Part shown: piece by piece, positions 37,978 to 48,697 of the stretch
Position numbering within the stretch: position 1 is the stretch's first letter
Layout of the letters: every line of letters starts with the position of its first letter
Notes under the pieces: model-generated
What the model saw: only the letters and a program-made list of their open reading frames with translations
Database searches by the model: none
What the model was told of the DNA's origin: nothing
Source: Sordaria brevicollis
Taxonomy: Eukaryota; Ascomycota; Sordariomycetes; Sordariales; Sordariaceae
DNA: 64,000 nt
Direction: 5' to 3'
NCBI GenBank assembly: GCA_033439795.1
Contig: JAUTDP010000005.1
Location: 2,137,001 to 2,201,000, forward strand
Position numbers and translations under genes: made by a program

Positions 37978-39368
37978 ATGGCGCCAGGTAGGTCCAGGTT
38001 CCCAAACTCCAAAACCGCGTCCATCCCACGGACTTCTCCATAGCCTTATTCTGCCCTGCCACCTCCATCCGTTTCTTCCCTTTGAAACCCTTCCTTTATT
38101 GGAATTGCCCTTTGATTCAGTTGCGGATTCCCTCGCTTCTCCATTATCCCCCGGTCACCATGTCTTCCTCCATCATCCTCAAGATGAAGAAAAAGGTTAC
38201 TGACCCTGCCAATCGCCCTCCACCAGCCAGCTCAGTTCCGCCCCAGTTGCCTCCCTCGGTCGAGGAGGCTTACCGCAGAAAGTGCATCCAGCTGAAGCAG
38301 CGCACAAATGAGGTCGAGGAAGCCAACGATGCCGCTCGCCTGCGTCTGGCCCGGCTGAAGCGCCAGGTTGAGAAGATGAGGCTGGAGCGGGCGTTCCTTC
38401 TTGAGCAGCTGGCCAAGAGGACGAGCACTAACGTGGAGGACTCTGACGGCAGCCCCAGTCCGCCGCCCACAGTACGTGACGCCATATCATCACCCCCAGG
38501 ATCACCTCTCCCGGGCGGACATACTCGCCATCATCAACATCATCATACATCCCTTCATCACACACGCACAGGTCGGATCGGTAAGCTGACAGCAACCGCG
38601 CAGCCTAAGGAGAAGCCGTTGCGCATCAAGCGTGGGCATAGGAAGCCTTCTGCCATGCCTAATCTCGAACTGCCTAATGCTGCAGGCGCCACCTTCATCA
38701 ACCAGAATGTTCAGACCCAGTCGCCGAGTTCCGATGCCTTCTCGGCAGCCCAGCAGCCTAACGGTCTGCACAAGGGTATCTTCAGGCCCGCCAAGCCGAG
38801 CAGCGCATTCGAACTCTACTGCGACGATAAGCGTGCCGCGTCGAAAGAAAAGGCTGCGGCAAAGGCGGCCAGCAAAGAAGCCGCCGAAGGGTCCGGCAGC
38901 CCCGAGGACGAGAACGAGAACAACGGAGATGTCACCGACATTGAAGAAGAGACGTTGTCGCGCGAGTGGAAAGACCTCCCCGAAGAGCTCAGGAAAGAGT
39001 TTGAGGACCGAGCCGATCGGGATGCGGAGCGATACCAGAAGGAGAAGGACGCATACGACGCGGCCAAGGCACTGGAGGAAGAGGAGGCGGCGAACAAGGT
39101 GGCAGCATCAGCAGAGGCAGAGGCAGAGGCAGCCGACAAACCCAGCGCCACAAAGAGCGATACCGGCAAGACGGATGAGGCAGAGGGTGCGACAGCCGAG
39201 GAGATGGATGTTGATCGTGATGCCGACGTCGAGACTACCGAGGAGAGGAAGGCCAGTAGCGCCAAAGCCGCCGAGGAGGGAGCAGACACACCAAGGGCGA
39301 CACAGGAAGATGTCGAGATGGCCAATAATGACGACGATCAGGAGACGAAGGCTGAGGAGACGCAATAG
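37978..39368 (+). CDS. HMG-box protein resembling INO80 subunit Nhp10
   Basis: Proposed exons are 37978-37987, 38227-38471 and 38604-39368, giving 339 residues. The first intron ends with the branch site TTACTGAC and CCACCAG. The second (132 nt, GTACGT to GCGCAG, branch CTGAC) removes a His-rich stretch and joins SPPPT to PKEKPLRIKRGH. The protein has a heptad-like basic coiled coil (EEAYRRKCIQLKQRTNEVEE through LLEQLAKR) and then an HMG-box (RPAKPSSAFELYC to EELRKEFEDRADRDAERYQK). The tail is strongly acidic, rich in Glu and Ala. This arrangement fits Nhp10/Nht1, which helps the INO80 chromatin remodeller bind nucleosomes in the nucleus. An alternative start is the ATG at 38,160 without the first exon. 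The 132-nt intron is a multiple of three without a stop, so a longer isoform is possible. Confidence 0.78.
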
Positions 39369-39711
39369 GGGAAGCGCACGCAGCCAGGACGCGTGAGCTA
39401 CAAACGGGGTCTCTCGCCAAAGCGGCCGTGGGAGATGTAGTAGGGCTACATACACTCTGGGTTGGAGATGGTGAGCAGTATTCAAAATTCATGGATAGCT
39501 TGGGGTATGTGTAACATAGATTCCCTTTTTCTTCCGTCATGGCTGAGCTTTTGGCTTAACGGTACAATTTTTACAGTCTTTGGGAATGGGCTGGTTAGGT
39601 TGCGGTTGCGGAAAAAAATCAGATTCTCTTTTATTCATCATACACTAGGAGCCGAGGCTTTATAAACCCAAGTTTGACTCAAATGAAGCTTGAAACACCA
39701 CCTTCTACATA

Positions 39712-42144
39712 CTAACGTCCAGGAAACCCCTTCGGCAAAGGATCAAAAGGATTCCTGCCACTTGTGTGCCTCTGATTCCCAAGTGGGAATCTCATGCCCT
39801 CATCTGTTCGTCCCCTACCATCACTATCATGCGGCCTTTCCTCTACCCATCCATCATGCTCCCTACCCCTAATACTCAACCCACCACGACCATCACTACG
39901 ACCTCTCTCCAAAACCGGCTGGATATAACTTACCTCAGGCTCGTCACTATCATCGTTCACCGAAGGGACGACCCACCTCTTTCTTGTATCGGCAGGGAGA
40001 TACCGATACGACCCTGCCGATTCGTACTCCGAGTTCTTGTTGCTGATTTTCAACTTCTGCAGCCGATTGAGGAGAGCCGAGTCTGGATCAGCCCGCCGTT
40101 GCTGGGGGATGACTGATGGATGTCTGTGATGACGAAGGTTTGGAGACCGGGATGGAGGGCGACAGCTTGAGCAAGAGACGGAGGAGCGGGACCGTCGACG
40201 GCGACGAGAGGAAGCTTTTCTCGATCGCCGTCGATGGGAGCGCGACGCACCCCGTGACCGTAAACTTGAACGGGATCCGGACCGCGAGTGGTGCCCACGC
40301 CCCCGCCGATGATGATGTTGATGACCAACATGTGAACTCCGCCGTCGGGATTTCGAATGAGAGGATCTTCTTGGTCTTGGTCTTGAGAGGGACCTTGACC
40401 TCGACCTCGACCTCGACTTTGAAGAATCCCGAATGCGACTGCGACTGCTCATCCTGCCATCATCAGCATGACGACGCCGGCCTCGACTATCCTCCCTTCT
40501 TCTTTTCGAGGAGTGCGAGCGATATCGACGGCTATGGTGTTCGCCTTCACTGTCGTTGTCAGAACCTGACTCCGACCCTGACTCCGACTCAATCTCTGAA
40601 TCAGAGTCACTAGAGGTATACCCGGTCTCACTACCAGATTCTCTCTCCTCTTCTCTCGCCCTGGAGAAAGTAGTTGTGGGGGTAGACACGTTCAAACTTC
40701 CACTGCCGGAGGAGGAGGACATAACCCGCGCCATGGTGGGAAGATGATGTTGCTGGTTGGGATGTTTCTGTCCCTGACCTGAATATTGCTGCTGACCGCC
40801 ATGGAATGGTTGAGCGGTGTTAAATGGAGGAGCGGTATCGAACGGAGGAGTGTTACCCATTGATATTGATACCGGCGGCCGCATAGCTGGAGCCGGCCCC
40901 GTTGGCCCTGTTGGCGGCGGCGGTCTTTGTAGCCATCCTGCTGGCGGTGCTGGGATAGAGGTACCTCTAGGGACTTGGGCTTGTCCCTGGGTCTGGGTTG
41001 GAACTGGGTGAGCTGTATACATGTATGATGCTCCTGGTACTGGCCCTCCTGGCCCACTTGGCCCGACAGATGGTCTCCAACCGGTGGTTGCTGGACTTGT
41101 TGGGTTCAGTTCATGTTGCCCATGTTGAGGTAGCGGTTGCTGAATAGCCTGAAGGTGAGGAGGCTGTTGATGGGGCTGCTGGCCTTGATTATGAGAGATG
41201 TGCTGCTGCTGCTGCTGCTGCTGCTGGAATTGTACTTGTGGTTGCGGTTGCGGTTGATTCATCGTCTGATGGTGTAGATGATGTGGTGTCAAAGGAGGCC
41301 CCCCAACTTGAGAACGCTGGAGATGTTGCGAACGACCGGCCCCATGCATCAGAAAACCCCCTTCATTCTGCATCTCCGGCCTTCTTGATTCTTCAGCCCT
41401 ATACATCGCAAGTGCCTCACCAGCAGACTTTGATATTGGCTCATGATGAGCAACACGTGCGGTACCACTAGACTTCTGTCTTTGTCTAGTGCCACTTCTC
41501 TTCTTATTTCCCTTCCCGTATTCTTTCCCTCCCTTGCCCTTGTTCTCATGCCTCGAATGTCTCCTCTTCTTTCGGTCCTTCTCACTGCCAGTAACGCGAT
41601 ACCAATGACCATGATGTTTCACGAACCTGCCTCTAGACTCAGTCGACCTTGATCCTGATCTTGCTCTTCCTCGTCTGGTGTGCTTCTCACCACTCCGCTC
41701 CCTTCTTTTTGGGGATTTAATGATCCTGGCTGGTGGGAAGTCGTGGGACTGGAACTGCAATAGGGATGTGAGGTTCTGGTGAGAGAGTGGGAGGGTGATA
41801 TTGTGTGCTGTTCTTGCTGTTGGTGTTGGCACAGCGGAGTGTCTCTGGGCTGGTACTGGTAGTGACATCTCGTCTTGCGTGCGATGATGATGAAGGTGAG
41901 GAGGTGTCGAGTTCATCATACCCTGCGGTACTGATGGCGGGAACAAGTTCTGCTGGCTCAGATGGGGAGGCTGATGAACCGCGACTACCACGGGTGAAGC
42001 CGAGGCCGACGACTGGTGATAGCCTGTCTCATATTGTCGTTGATGATGTTGCTGTTGCTGTTATTGCTGCAATCTCTGAACAAGGTGTTCCTGGTTCCTA
42101 GCAATTGTGCCCTGCGGCAATGACACGAAGCCTTGATTCTCCAT
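39712..42144 (-). CDS. Uncharacterised Gln-rich and Arg/Ser-rich protein with an in-frame TAA near the N-terminus
   Basis: A single frame of about 782 codons (42,060-39,712) is open. Upstream, the same frame starts at an ATG (42,144) but meets TAA at 42,063-42,061 within a CAG/CAA run. The protein has Gln/His/Pro-rich segments, including a CAG run of 8 (41,203-41,226), and basic blocks (KSPKRRERSGEKH, RDRKKRRHSRH). A long RS domain lies about residues 470-620 (SRSRSRSRSLSRPRPR), followed by LLNRLQKLKIS. RS domains mark nuclear proteins of pre-mRNA processing; a splicing-related role is an inference, since no RNA-binding fold is seen. Two explanations for the TAA are open: a nonsense change (CAA to TAA), or splicing to the acceptor TAACAG directly behind it. 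A possible upstream exon ends at 42,331 with donor GTGAGT in matching phase. Confidence 0.6.
41203..41226 (-). repeat. (CAG)8 trinucleotide run encoding poly-Gln
   Basis: Eight CTG units on the plus strand, read as CAG on the coding strand, within the Gln-rich protein. Such runs vary in length between strains. Confidence 0.95.
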
Positions 42145-43255
42145 TCTGGCTATCAGTGATCTTCTCAGGATGATGGAGTTGTTGATGTTTCGATGTGCTC
42201 TGGCTTGACAGTGAACAGGTGATAGATCTCAACAACTTTCATCACCTTTCATACCAGGTTCCAGATTGTCAGGACTCAAGATGAACGGGACTTCTTGGTC
42301 AGATATTGACAGAGAAAAGGGGGCAGACTCACCAATAAATATACAATCGCGACTCCTTCCAAAACCCTCAGTATTGCCATGAGCATGCCGGGCAAGGCTC
42401 CGACATCAACACCCCAAAACCTCGCCATCGTGTCTCCCAACGCCAGAAGGATGGTGTCACAGCTTGGCCACTTCCGTTGCCTTATTTCCAAAGGCTTAAA
42501 GCCTCAAGACAAAATACCAGAACGGAGTCGGAAAGTGAGGCGAGCAACCACATAGTCGGAATGAAGAAACAAGGCAACCAACTTTCTCAGGATAGGCAAG
42601 TTGCTATGGATGTGTTTGTATACTCCGGATGTTGATTCCGAGTGCCCGACGTCAGCCGGCTCTGAAAAAGTGATGGCAGAAGCGGGTTAGATCGACACCA
42701 CCACCATATGTGAGTTTATCGTGTGTTTCCGGCCAGGCTTGCTGGGTATCGAATCGGACGAAACATATCTGTAATTGCTGACCACCATCTCTCTCAAGTC
42801 CATAGATGCCGGGCAAGAAAAGCCAAGCGATAGCCTGCATGTTCTATACAAGCCCTTTTTGGCAACCGCCAATCCTCCATCACCACCATCTCAGTGTACC
42901 GCCATGAGGCTCCGAAATGGATTTGGTCATATCTCCGTACCCGAAAGTATGGCCTTTCAATCTATATACGGGTTTTTTTTTTCGTCGTTAGTTTTGTCAT
43001 TATCAGGACCATTCTTCTCTTAAGGACAGCAATCACAGACAAATAGCAACAGACAACGATGAAGGAATGAAATGTATTTACTATAAGTTTCCTCAACGCC
43101 TAGGCACCGAGTTTCAACAGTCATTACTTTGAATAAGAAACATTAGCGATTAATGATGCATGTTCTGCCCCAGTCGGCCAACCATCCAGTCCAATCCTCC
43201 TTGTCATGAAGCGTTTACTTGTTCATGTCCGCCATCGCCTAAAGCTTTAGGACTC
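42145..43255. other. Intergenic or upstream region of the RS-rich gene
   Basis: Only short frames. The best is on the minus strand at 42,491-42,331, a hydrophobic peptide (MLMAILRVLEGVAIVYLL) followed by GTGAGT, which could be a first exon of the RS-rich gene or chance. The right part is the 3' region of the PIR-repeat frame. Confidence 0.45.
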
Positions 43256-44404
43256 TCAATGCTCGTGCTCGCCCTCATCACCGTGAGAATCGTCCTCATG
43301 GGCACCATGATGCTCCCAGCCGTGACCGTGCTCCCATCCATGACCGTGTCCCCAGCCGTGACCTTCACCTTCAGAATCAGCATGTCCCCAGCTTTCATTG
43401 TCCTCCTCTGCGTGAGCGTCTCCCCAGCTCTCGCCGTCGTCCTTGTCTTGATTCCCATCGCCCTTCTCTTCATCGTGTGCAGCAGGAGGAAGAGCGATAT
43501 TCTGGATCTGACCATCGGCAATTTGGGCAACAGGAATGGGCTGATTTTGGATCTGGCCATCACCGATCTGGACAACGGGCTTAGGCTCCACCTTCACTGG
43601 AGCGTTCTGAATCTGACCATCACCAATCTGAGAGATAGGAACGGGGGCATTCTGAACCTGGCCATCGCCAATCTGGACAACAGGCTTGTGTTCAGGGGCG
43701 TTCTGGATCTGGCCATCGGCAATCTGGGCAACAGGAGGCTTGGGCGGGTTTTGAATCTGGCCATCGCCGATCTGGACAATAGGCTTGGGTTCCTCCTTGA
43801 CAGGAGCGTTCTGGATCTGGCCATCATTGATCTGCGTGACAGGAACAGGAGCGTTTTGGATTTGACCGTCACCGATCTGAGTGATGGGGACCGGCTGCTC
43901 CTTGGCAGGAGCGTTCTGCACCTGACCATCGCTGATTTGAGTAACAGGATCCTTGAAGAAAGAAGGGTGCTGGATCTGACCGTCACCGATTTGAACAAGA
44001 GGCTTGGGCTCTTCCTTGACGGAAGCATTTTGCACCTGGCCGTCTCCGATTTGAGTGACAGGCATGAGCTCTGGCTTGGCGGGAGCGTTCTGGATCTGAC
44101 CATCGTTGATTTGAGCGACGGGGACAGGAGCATTTTGGATCTGGCCATCTCCGATCTGAGTGACGGGAACAGGGGCGTTCTGGATCTGACCATCGTTGAT
44201 CTGAGTAACGGGAACAGGGGCGTTCTGGATCTGGCCATCGCCAATTTGAGAAACGGGTTCCATCATGAACGAATTGTGAACCTCAACATCGTCTACCTCC
44301 TCATCCTCCGGTTTTTGCTGCTCAGCGTTTTGAACCTGATCATCGGGGATCTGAGCAGCAGCCTCCCCGACTTGGTCGCCCTCGGGCTTCTCTTGTTGAG
44401 CCTC
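43256..44404 (-). CDS. PIR-repeat domain continuing in frame behind the TAG of the PhiA-like gene
   Basis: Directly after the TAG at 44,407-44,405 the same frame stays open for 382 codons. It begins EAQQEKPEGDQVGEAAAQIP and contains 15 copies of Q-I-x-D-G-Q-[IV]-Q, often followed by NAPVPV or NAPVKEEPKP. It ends in a tail rich in His, Gly, Trp and acidic residues (SWGHADSEGEGHGWGHGHGW). The unit matches the PIR motif of yeast cell-wall proteins, whose first Gln forms the alkali-sensitive ester with beta-1,3-glucan. On its own this stretch has no signal peptide; it makes sense only as the C-terminal part of the secreted protein upstream. Either the stop is read through, or it is a recent nonsense change (CAG to TAG), or splicing differs from my reading. 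Confidence 0.6.
   Translation of the reverse strand, partial: EAQQEKPEGDQVGEAAAQIPDDQVQNAEQQKPEDEEVDDVEVHNSFMMEPVSQIGDGQIQNAPVPVTQINDGQIQNAPVPVTQIGDGQIQNAPVPVAQINDGQIQNAPAKPELMPVTQIGDGQVQNASVKEEPKPLVQIGDGQIQHPSFFKDPVTQISDGQVQNAPAKEQPVPITQIGDGQIQNAPVPVTQINDGQIQNAPVKEEPKPIVQIGDGQIQNPPKPPVAQIADGQIQNAPEHKPVVQIGDGQVQNAPVPISQIGDGQIQNAPVKVEPKPVVQIGDGQIQNQPIPVAQIADGQIQNIALPPAAHDEEKGDGNQDKDDGESWGDAHAEEDNESWGHADSEGEGHGWGHGHGWEHGHGWEHHGAHEDDSHGDEGEHEH
43498..44248 (-). repeat. Fifteen tandem PIR-like repeats
   Basis: Imperfect units of 15-20 codons built on QIGDGQIQ with variants QINDGQIQ, QISDGQVQ and QIADGQIQ. All unit lengths are multiples of three. A divergent sixteenth unit, QIPDDQVQ, lies upstream of the array. 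Confidence 0.95.
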
Positions 44405-45091
44405 CTAAGCCGCAACCTTGGCGACCTTGACAGCCTTGCAAGTGGGATTCTTCGGCGCGCCGCTAGTAACCCACGCGAGAACGTTGTAGTAGTAGCCTCC
44501 AACTTGCGCCCAGCACGCCTGCCAGTTCTGAAGGGCGATGGCGCCAGGGTACTCGGGGTACTGGCCCGGAACGTACTTGGAGTCGTCGGTGTAGGTAGGA
44601 ACAAAGAGGTTGTCATCGTTGTCAAAAGCAACTTGGATGCTCGGGGTGGTAGTAGTCTGTGAGGAGGATGTTAGCGAACGGTTCCTGGTGAAGGGAGATT
44701 GCGAATGACTTACCATGAACAGAGTCGTGGCAACGTTAGAGCCAGGGTCGTAGTTGAAAGACAGAGGGGAAGAGACGGTGATGGGGCCATCAGGACCGTT
44801 GGCCACGAGGTTCCAGGTCAAAAGGCCGGAGTTGGAGGGAACGTTGTCGTATTCGGTGTAGTTGTAGTAGAAGTTGAATGAAGAGGAACCGGCAGGATCC
44901 TGGGTGCTGCCAAGGCACAGAGACTCAATGGCGGCGCCGGCATGGCAAGCATAGAGGTACTTGCCGTCGAGAGCAGCGTCGTCGGACTTGAGCTTGAGGT
45001 TGAAAGGTCCTTCTTGGGAATAGGTCTGGGCCTGAACGGCAGCGGTGGCAGTGAGAGCGGCAATGACGCCGGACAAGGTGAAGGACTTCAT
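44405..45091 (-). CDS. Secreted PhiA-like cell-wall protein
   Basis: Two exons (45,091-44,714 and 44,656-44,405) give 209 residues up to TAG. An N-terminal signal peptide (MKSFTLSGVIAALTATAAVQA, cut before Q) is followed by a domain like the PhiA cell-wall proteins of aspergilli: FNLKLKSDDAALDGKYLYAC, TWNLVANGPDGPITVSSPLS, a late NWQACWAQVGGYYYNVLAWV and the end NPTCKAVKVAKVAA. PhiA proteins are secreted wall proteins linked with conidiogenesis. This family normally ends at about this point, so the TAG could be a genuine stop. Yet the frame continues into PIR repeats. The 57-nt intron (44,713-44,657, GTAAGT to TCACAG) is a multiple of three without a stop. Confidence 0.85.
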   Translation of the reverse strand: MKSFTLSGVIAALTATAAVQAQTYSQEGPFNLKLKSDDAALDGKYLYACHAGAAIESLCLGSTQDPAGSSSFNFYYNYTEYDNVPSNSGLLTWNLVANGPDGPITVSSPLSFNYDPGSNVATTLFMVSHSQSPFTRNRSLTSSSQTTTTPSIQVAFDNDDNLFVPTYTDDSKYVPGQYPEYPGAIALQNWQACWAQVGGYYYNVLAWVTSGAPKNPTCKAVKVAKVAA

Positions 45092-48000
45092 AGTCAAGAA
45101 GAGTGAGAAGGGGTGGATGGGTAGGAAAGTGGAAGAACTGATAGACGCAATGATAATGTTGTGTGTGATTAACCAAAAAGTTGGATAAGTGGTGTCTGCT
45201 GGTGATGCTGTTGATGAGAAGAAAGGAGATCAGAGTCGATGGAGAGCAGAGAATGGAGAGGTTATATAATACTCCAGAGGCCGATGATTTCCATGGACTT
45301 CTTTCCGACTTGACGTTGCAGTTGGAGAGCCAAGGGAAAGAAGAAGGTTGCATAGGAAAAAGTCAATGCCGAATGAGATCACGAGAAGTCTGGGGAAGGA
45401 CGCCCATGGAAGACGGAAGGTGGCCGGCGGACTCGGGATAATGGCCCCATTGCTGTGAAGATCGGCACCATGGCCAGAGCTTCTGGTGGGTTGGCGACGA
45501 GGGTAAGAACGAAGCTATCGCGAGCTTGGACCGAACAGGTGAGGTCCAACCCGTGTTCACCGGACCAGTGCAACCACGTATTTGCTTGGTTGCATTGGCG
45601 GTCCCCGCTCGAGTCTCCATCGCGGCTCTTGTGAGCTTGTCTGAGTAAGGGCCCCTCGTATAATTCTACAAGAGAAGAGGCACGACGGCTTTACCGTTCC
45701 CACAAGGGAAACTCCTTCATCGCCAAAGTAAGATTTCGAGAGACAGAAGTCGGAGCTTCACAGGGTTCCGGTTACCATATGGGCATAGTGTCAGCGCCAA
45801 GAACCGTGACGTTATGAACCAACGGTTATACTGGCTGACCAGCAATTGCAATTTTCGTAGTTGAGACGGTGGCTGAGGGTAGGCCCCTTCTGTAGAGGTA
45901 ACGTTCCGGATGGGCAGCTGCAAGACATGCCTTCACCGCGGACAAGGCCGAGGACTCTAGAGGTAAGCGACGATGTGTTTAGTAGGGTAGTGTCACGGTG
46001 AGATGTCCATCGTCACCGCCACGCTATCTTTCAGTTCTCGTATTTCACACAAAGTTCTTGTGTTCAGAGTTAAGGTAGCTGACGCTTGGAGACAATGCGC
46101 TTTGAAAGATCGGTGATCGGAAAGAACTTGCCGAAATATTCCACCTCTCAAACAACCCTGCTGGATAAGGTTTTCAGCACGAGACTTGATAGTGTTTTTG
46201 GTTTGACCTTCCGGCTTTCCCGGAATTATTTTGAAGAATGGACAGAATAAGTCTGCCTCATCTTTCTTGATTCAATGAAGTTTTCTGCCCAAGATGTTTT
46301 TGTTCAGATATCTTGAGTTCATCCATGGCAGTTGATACTGATGGTTGACCTCGAACAACCAGACCAAAAACCCCCAAACCCTGGACTTCGCTTCGAAATC
46401 GCTAGAGCCTCAAGCTGGATTCAAGCCGGACTTTCCACCGGATCGATGAAGAATGTCCACAGCCTCTATTGCTTGCCGGCAATAAATCTTGCGGTCTGGT
46501 CACAACTGTCAGGTACGTTTGTGCAGTGACCGATCGAGGACAGTGTCCCATCTCGCGCCTACTTTAGCCAAAAGTGATTCCGTCTTCTATCGAGAAGAGA
46601 ATACGAGACTGTCTCGTGTGCAAGTACGCGATATCGACCGTCGAGGTTGCATCGTCGGCATGCGCACCAAATTCGACCGCGAACCAAAGAACTGGCCATG
46701 GTCCAGGAAGTAATCAGAACCAAACCTCAACGGCTCTCTCTCAACTATTCCGGCTTGAAGACTTTCACTATTATCACGGCCGCAACCTCACAGACCGCCT
46801 CCCTTGACCTCTCTCAAGAATATCGTTTACTCGGCATCCCGCACATGTCGTCCCCGATATTCCGACTTGTGTTTGCAAAAATCCACGCCGGCCCATCCAG
46901 GAGTTTAACAAGCCTCACCCTTATGAGCCGGACGGATGATGCTTCAGCAAAAAAACTTGAGTATGGCAAGGGAATTTCCATTGCCCTTCTGAAGTATACT
47001 TAGCTGCAGAGAGAGGTGATGTCAAAGGCCCAAGCTGTCGAGATGACGGCCTGGATGTCTCTGAAGACGTTTTTTGGGAGGCTGGAGGAGGCGAATGTGG
47101 TCTCGTTCGTGGAGGAGTATTTAACGCAAAAATGATCTCAATCGTCGGATCGCAGAGAGAAGTCGAGGACGGCTGTCACTTGTTAAGATATGCGGAAGAG
47201 TGATGTTAAATCGTTGAAGTGGTGCGTTGAGTTGAGGCTGAGCAGTGGTTGAAGGGAGGGTTGACGTTGCCAGACCTCAACGTAGAGCGGCCCGGAATGT
47301 ATATGGAATAACTTTGCGCCTGTCATAGCTATCCAAGACTCGAGACAGCGGTATGTATGAGGTTAGGCTAAGCATCACCGCCAAGTCCGGTTGTCGAGCC
47401 GACAAAAAGCTTCAGTTTGGAGCTCAAGCGATGCCCCATAGGGCTGGGTCTCTTCCGTCTCTCTCTTCCCGTCATGCCGCAACTTGACAGAAACCGACAA
47501 GAGCTGAGAAGGAGGAAGCTTTTATCTGTCGAGTTGACTTCGTTGACTGCTCTGTGTCAGACGGTTTCTACGACACTGGAAGGTTAGAGATGATGGTCGG
47601 TTGAGGGTATAGATTCGTCTCTCCAACTCTGAGTTTCAATGCTCTCTTCAGAGTCACTTCAGATTCTGAAGACTTCAATCCCAAATTATCACGACGAAAC
47701 GTGGGTTGAAGAGGTGAAAGAAGGAGTGTTTGCAGAATGGGATGAAACCCTGTCCCCGACTCCCCGCGGCTTCAAAAGTTCAGGCACCACCAAAGTTGAT
47801 TGGCGGCAGATCTGACGGCTTTCTTGACAGCGCAACCCCTGTCGTCCAGCTGCCCTGGCGGTCCTTACCCGTTCCTGGCGTCCCAAGACGGCGGGAGTGG
47901 AGATTGACGATGGAGGTTGGATTTTGATTTTTGGGGAAGTTGTTTTGGGGAGGCTGGGGAAGCTTTGGTGGCCCGAGCTCGGTTTCCCAGCAACCAACCG

Positions 48001-48697
48001 TGATGCGCAAATGCCCAGAATGGCCCTGGAGATGACCCGCCTTGGAAGTGAAGACCGAAGCGCCTGCCCTGTTGTTGTTGGAGGCCGATGGACGATTCCC
48101 ACCTTCCCCAGCCTCCGTAATCTTGAAGCAGCAGCGAGCGGGCGCTGCAGGGTCTCTTTTGGTCACTGCAAGTGCGAAGAACTGTGTGCAACAGGAAAGC
48201 GCGAAATGCAGGTTCCATGACGATTCTTCCAGGGCGAAGGGAAAGAACGAACTGCCATGTGCATTCCCGTTGCAAGTGCAATTCACCAGTCTCTTTCCTT
48301 CACCTTGGATGTTTCTTTATGCGCATGTACCTTGAGGGAGTAACTTCAACCACAGCGAGGGCCATCCCCAAGTAAAACAATCCCTTCCGACTCAGCCCTC
48401 CCCCAACTCAGGTTCAGCTGCCCTGTAGCCTGTCATTGCCCCGCTATCGCATCGCGCCTGTATCGACGCCAGCCCCCCCGTTTGTTTGTTCCTGGTTCAG
48501 GTCCCAGTGAGAGGACTGGAACTTGGCAATCTTTTTGTCGCCAGGCGCGCAACCGCCGCGCAACTTGTTCAATTCTTCATCCAACTTTTGCCCGTATCGT
48601 ACATTTTTTTTTGTACTTGCAAGACGGAGGATTGAACAGCTTCTTGAATATTTCCTCGGCCTGCTCCGAGCTGGCCGTCAAGCAATTGTTGCCCACC
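45092..48697. other. Intergenic region of 3.6 kb between divergent genes
   Basis: Promoters of the wall protein (left) and the b561 gene (right) must lie here. Short frames only, none with a recognisable domain. The sequence is of normal composition. Confidence 0.6.

Noticed and set aside
39235..39540. Minus-strand frames over the acidic tail of the HMG-box gene
   Set aside because: Shadows of the Glu/Ala-rich coding sequence on the plus strand.
43160..44662. Plus-strand open frame of 500 codons with Leu/Asp-rich periodic repeats
   Set aside because: It is the antisense of the PIR-repeat array; its periodicity is dictated by the tandem units. It has no signal peptide or domain, and the minus strand has signal peptide, intron and known motifs.
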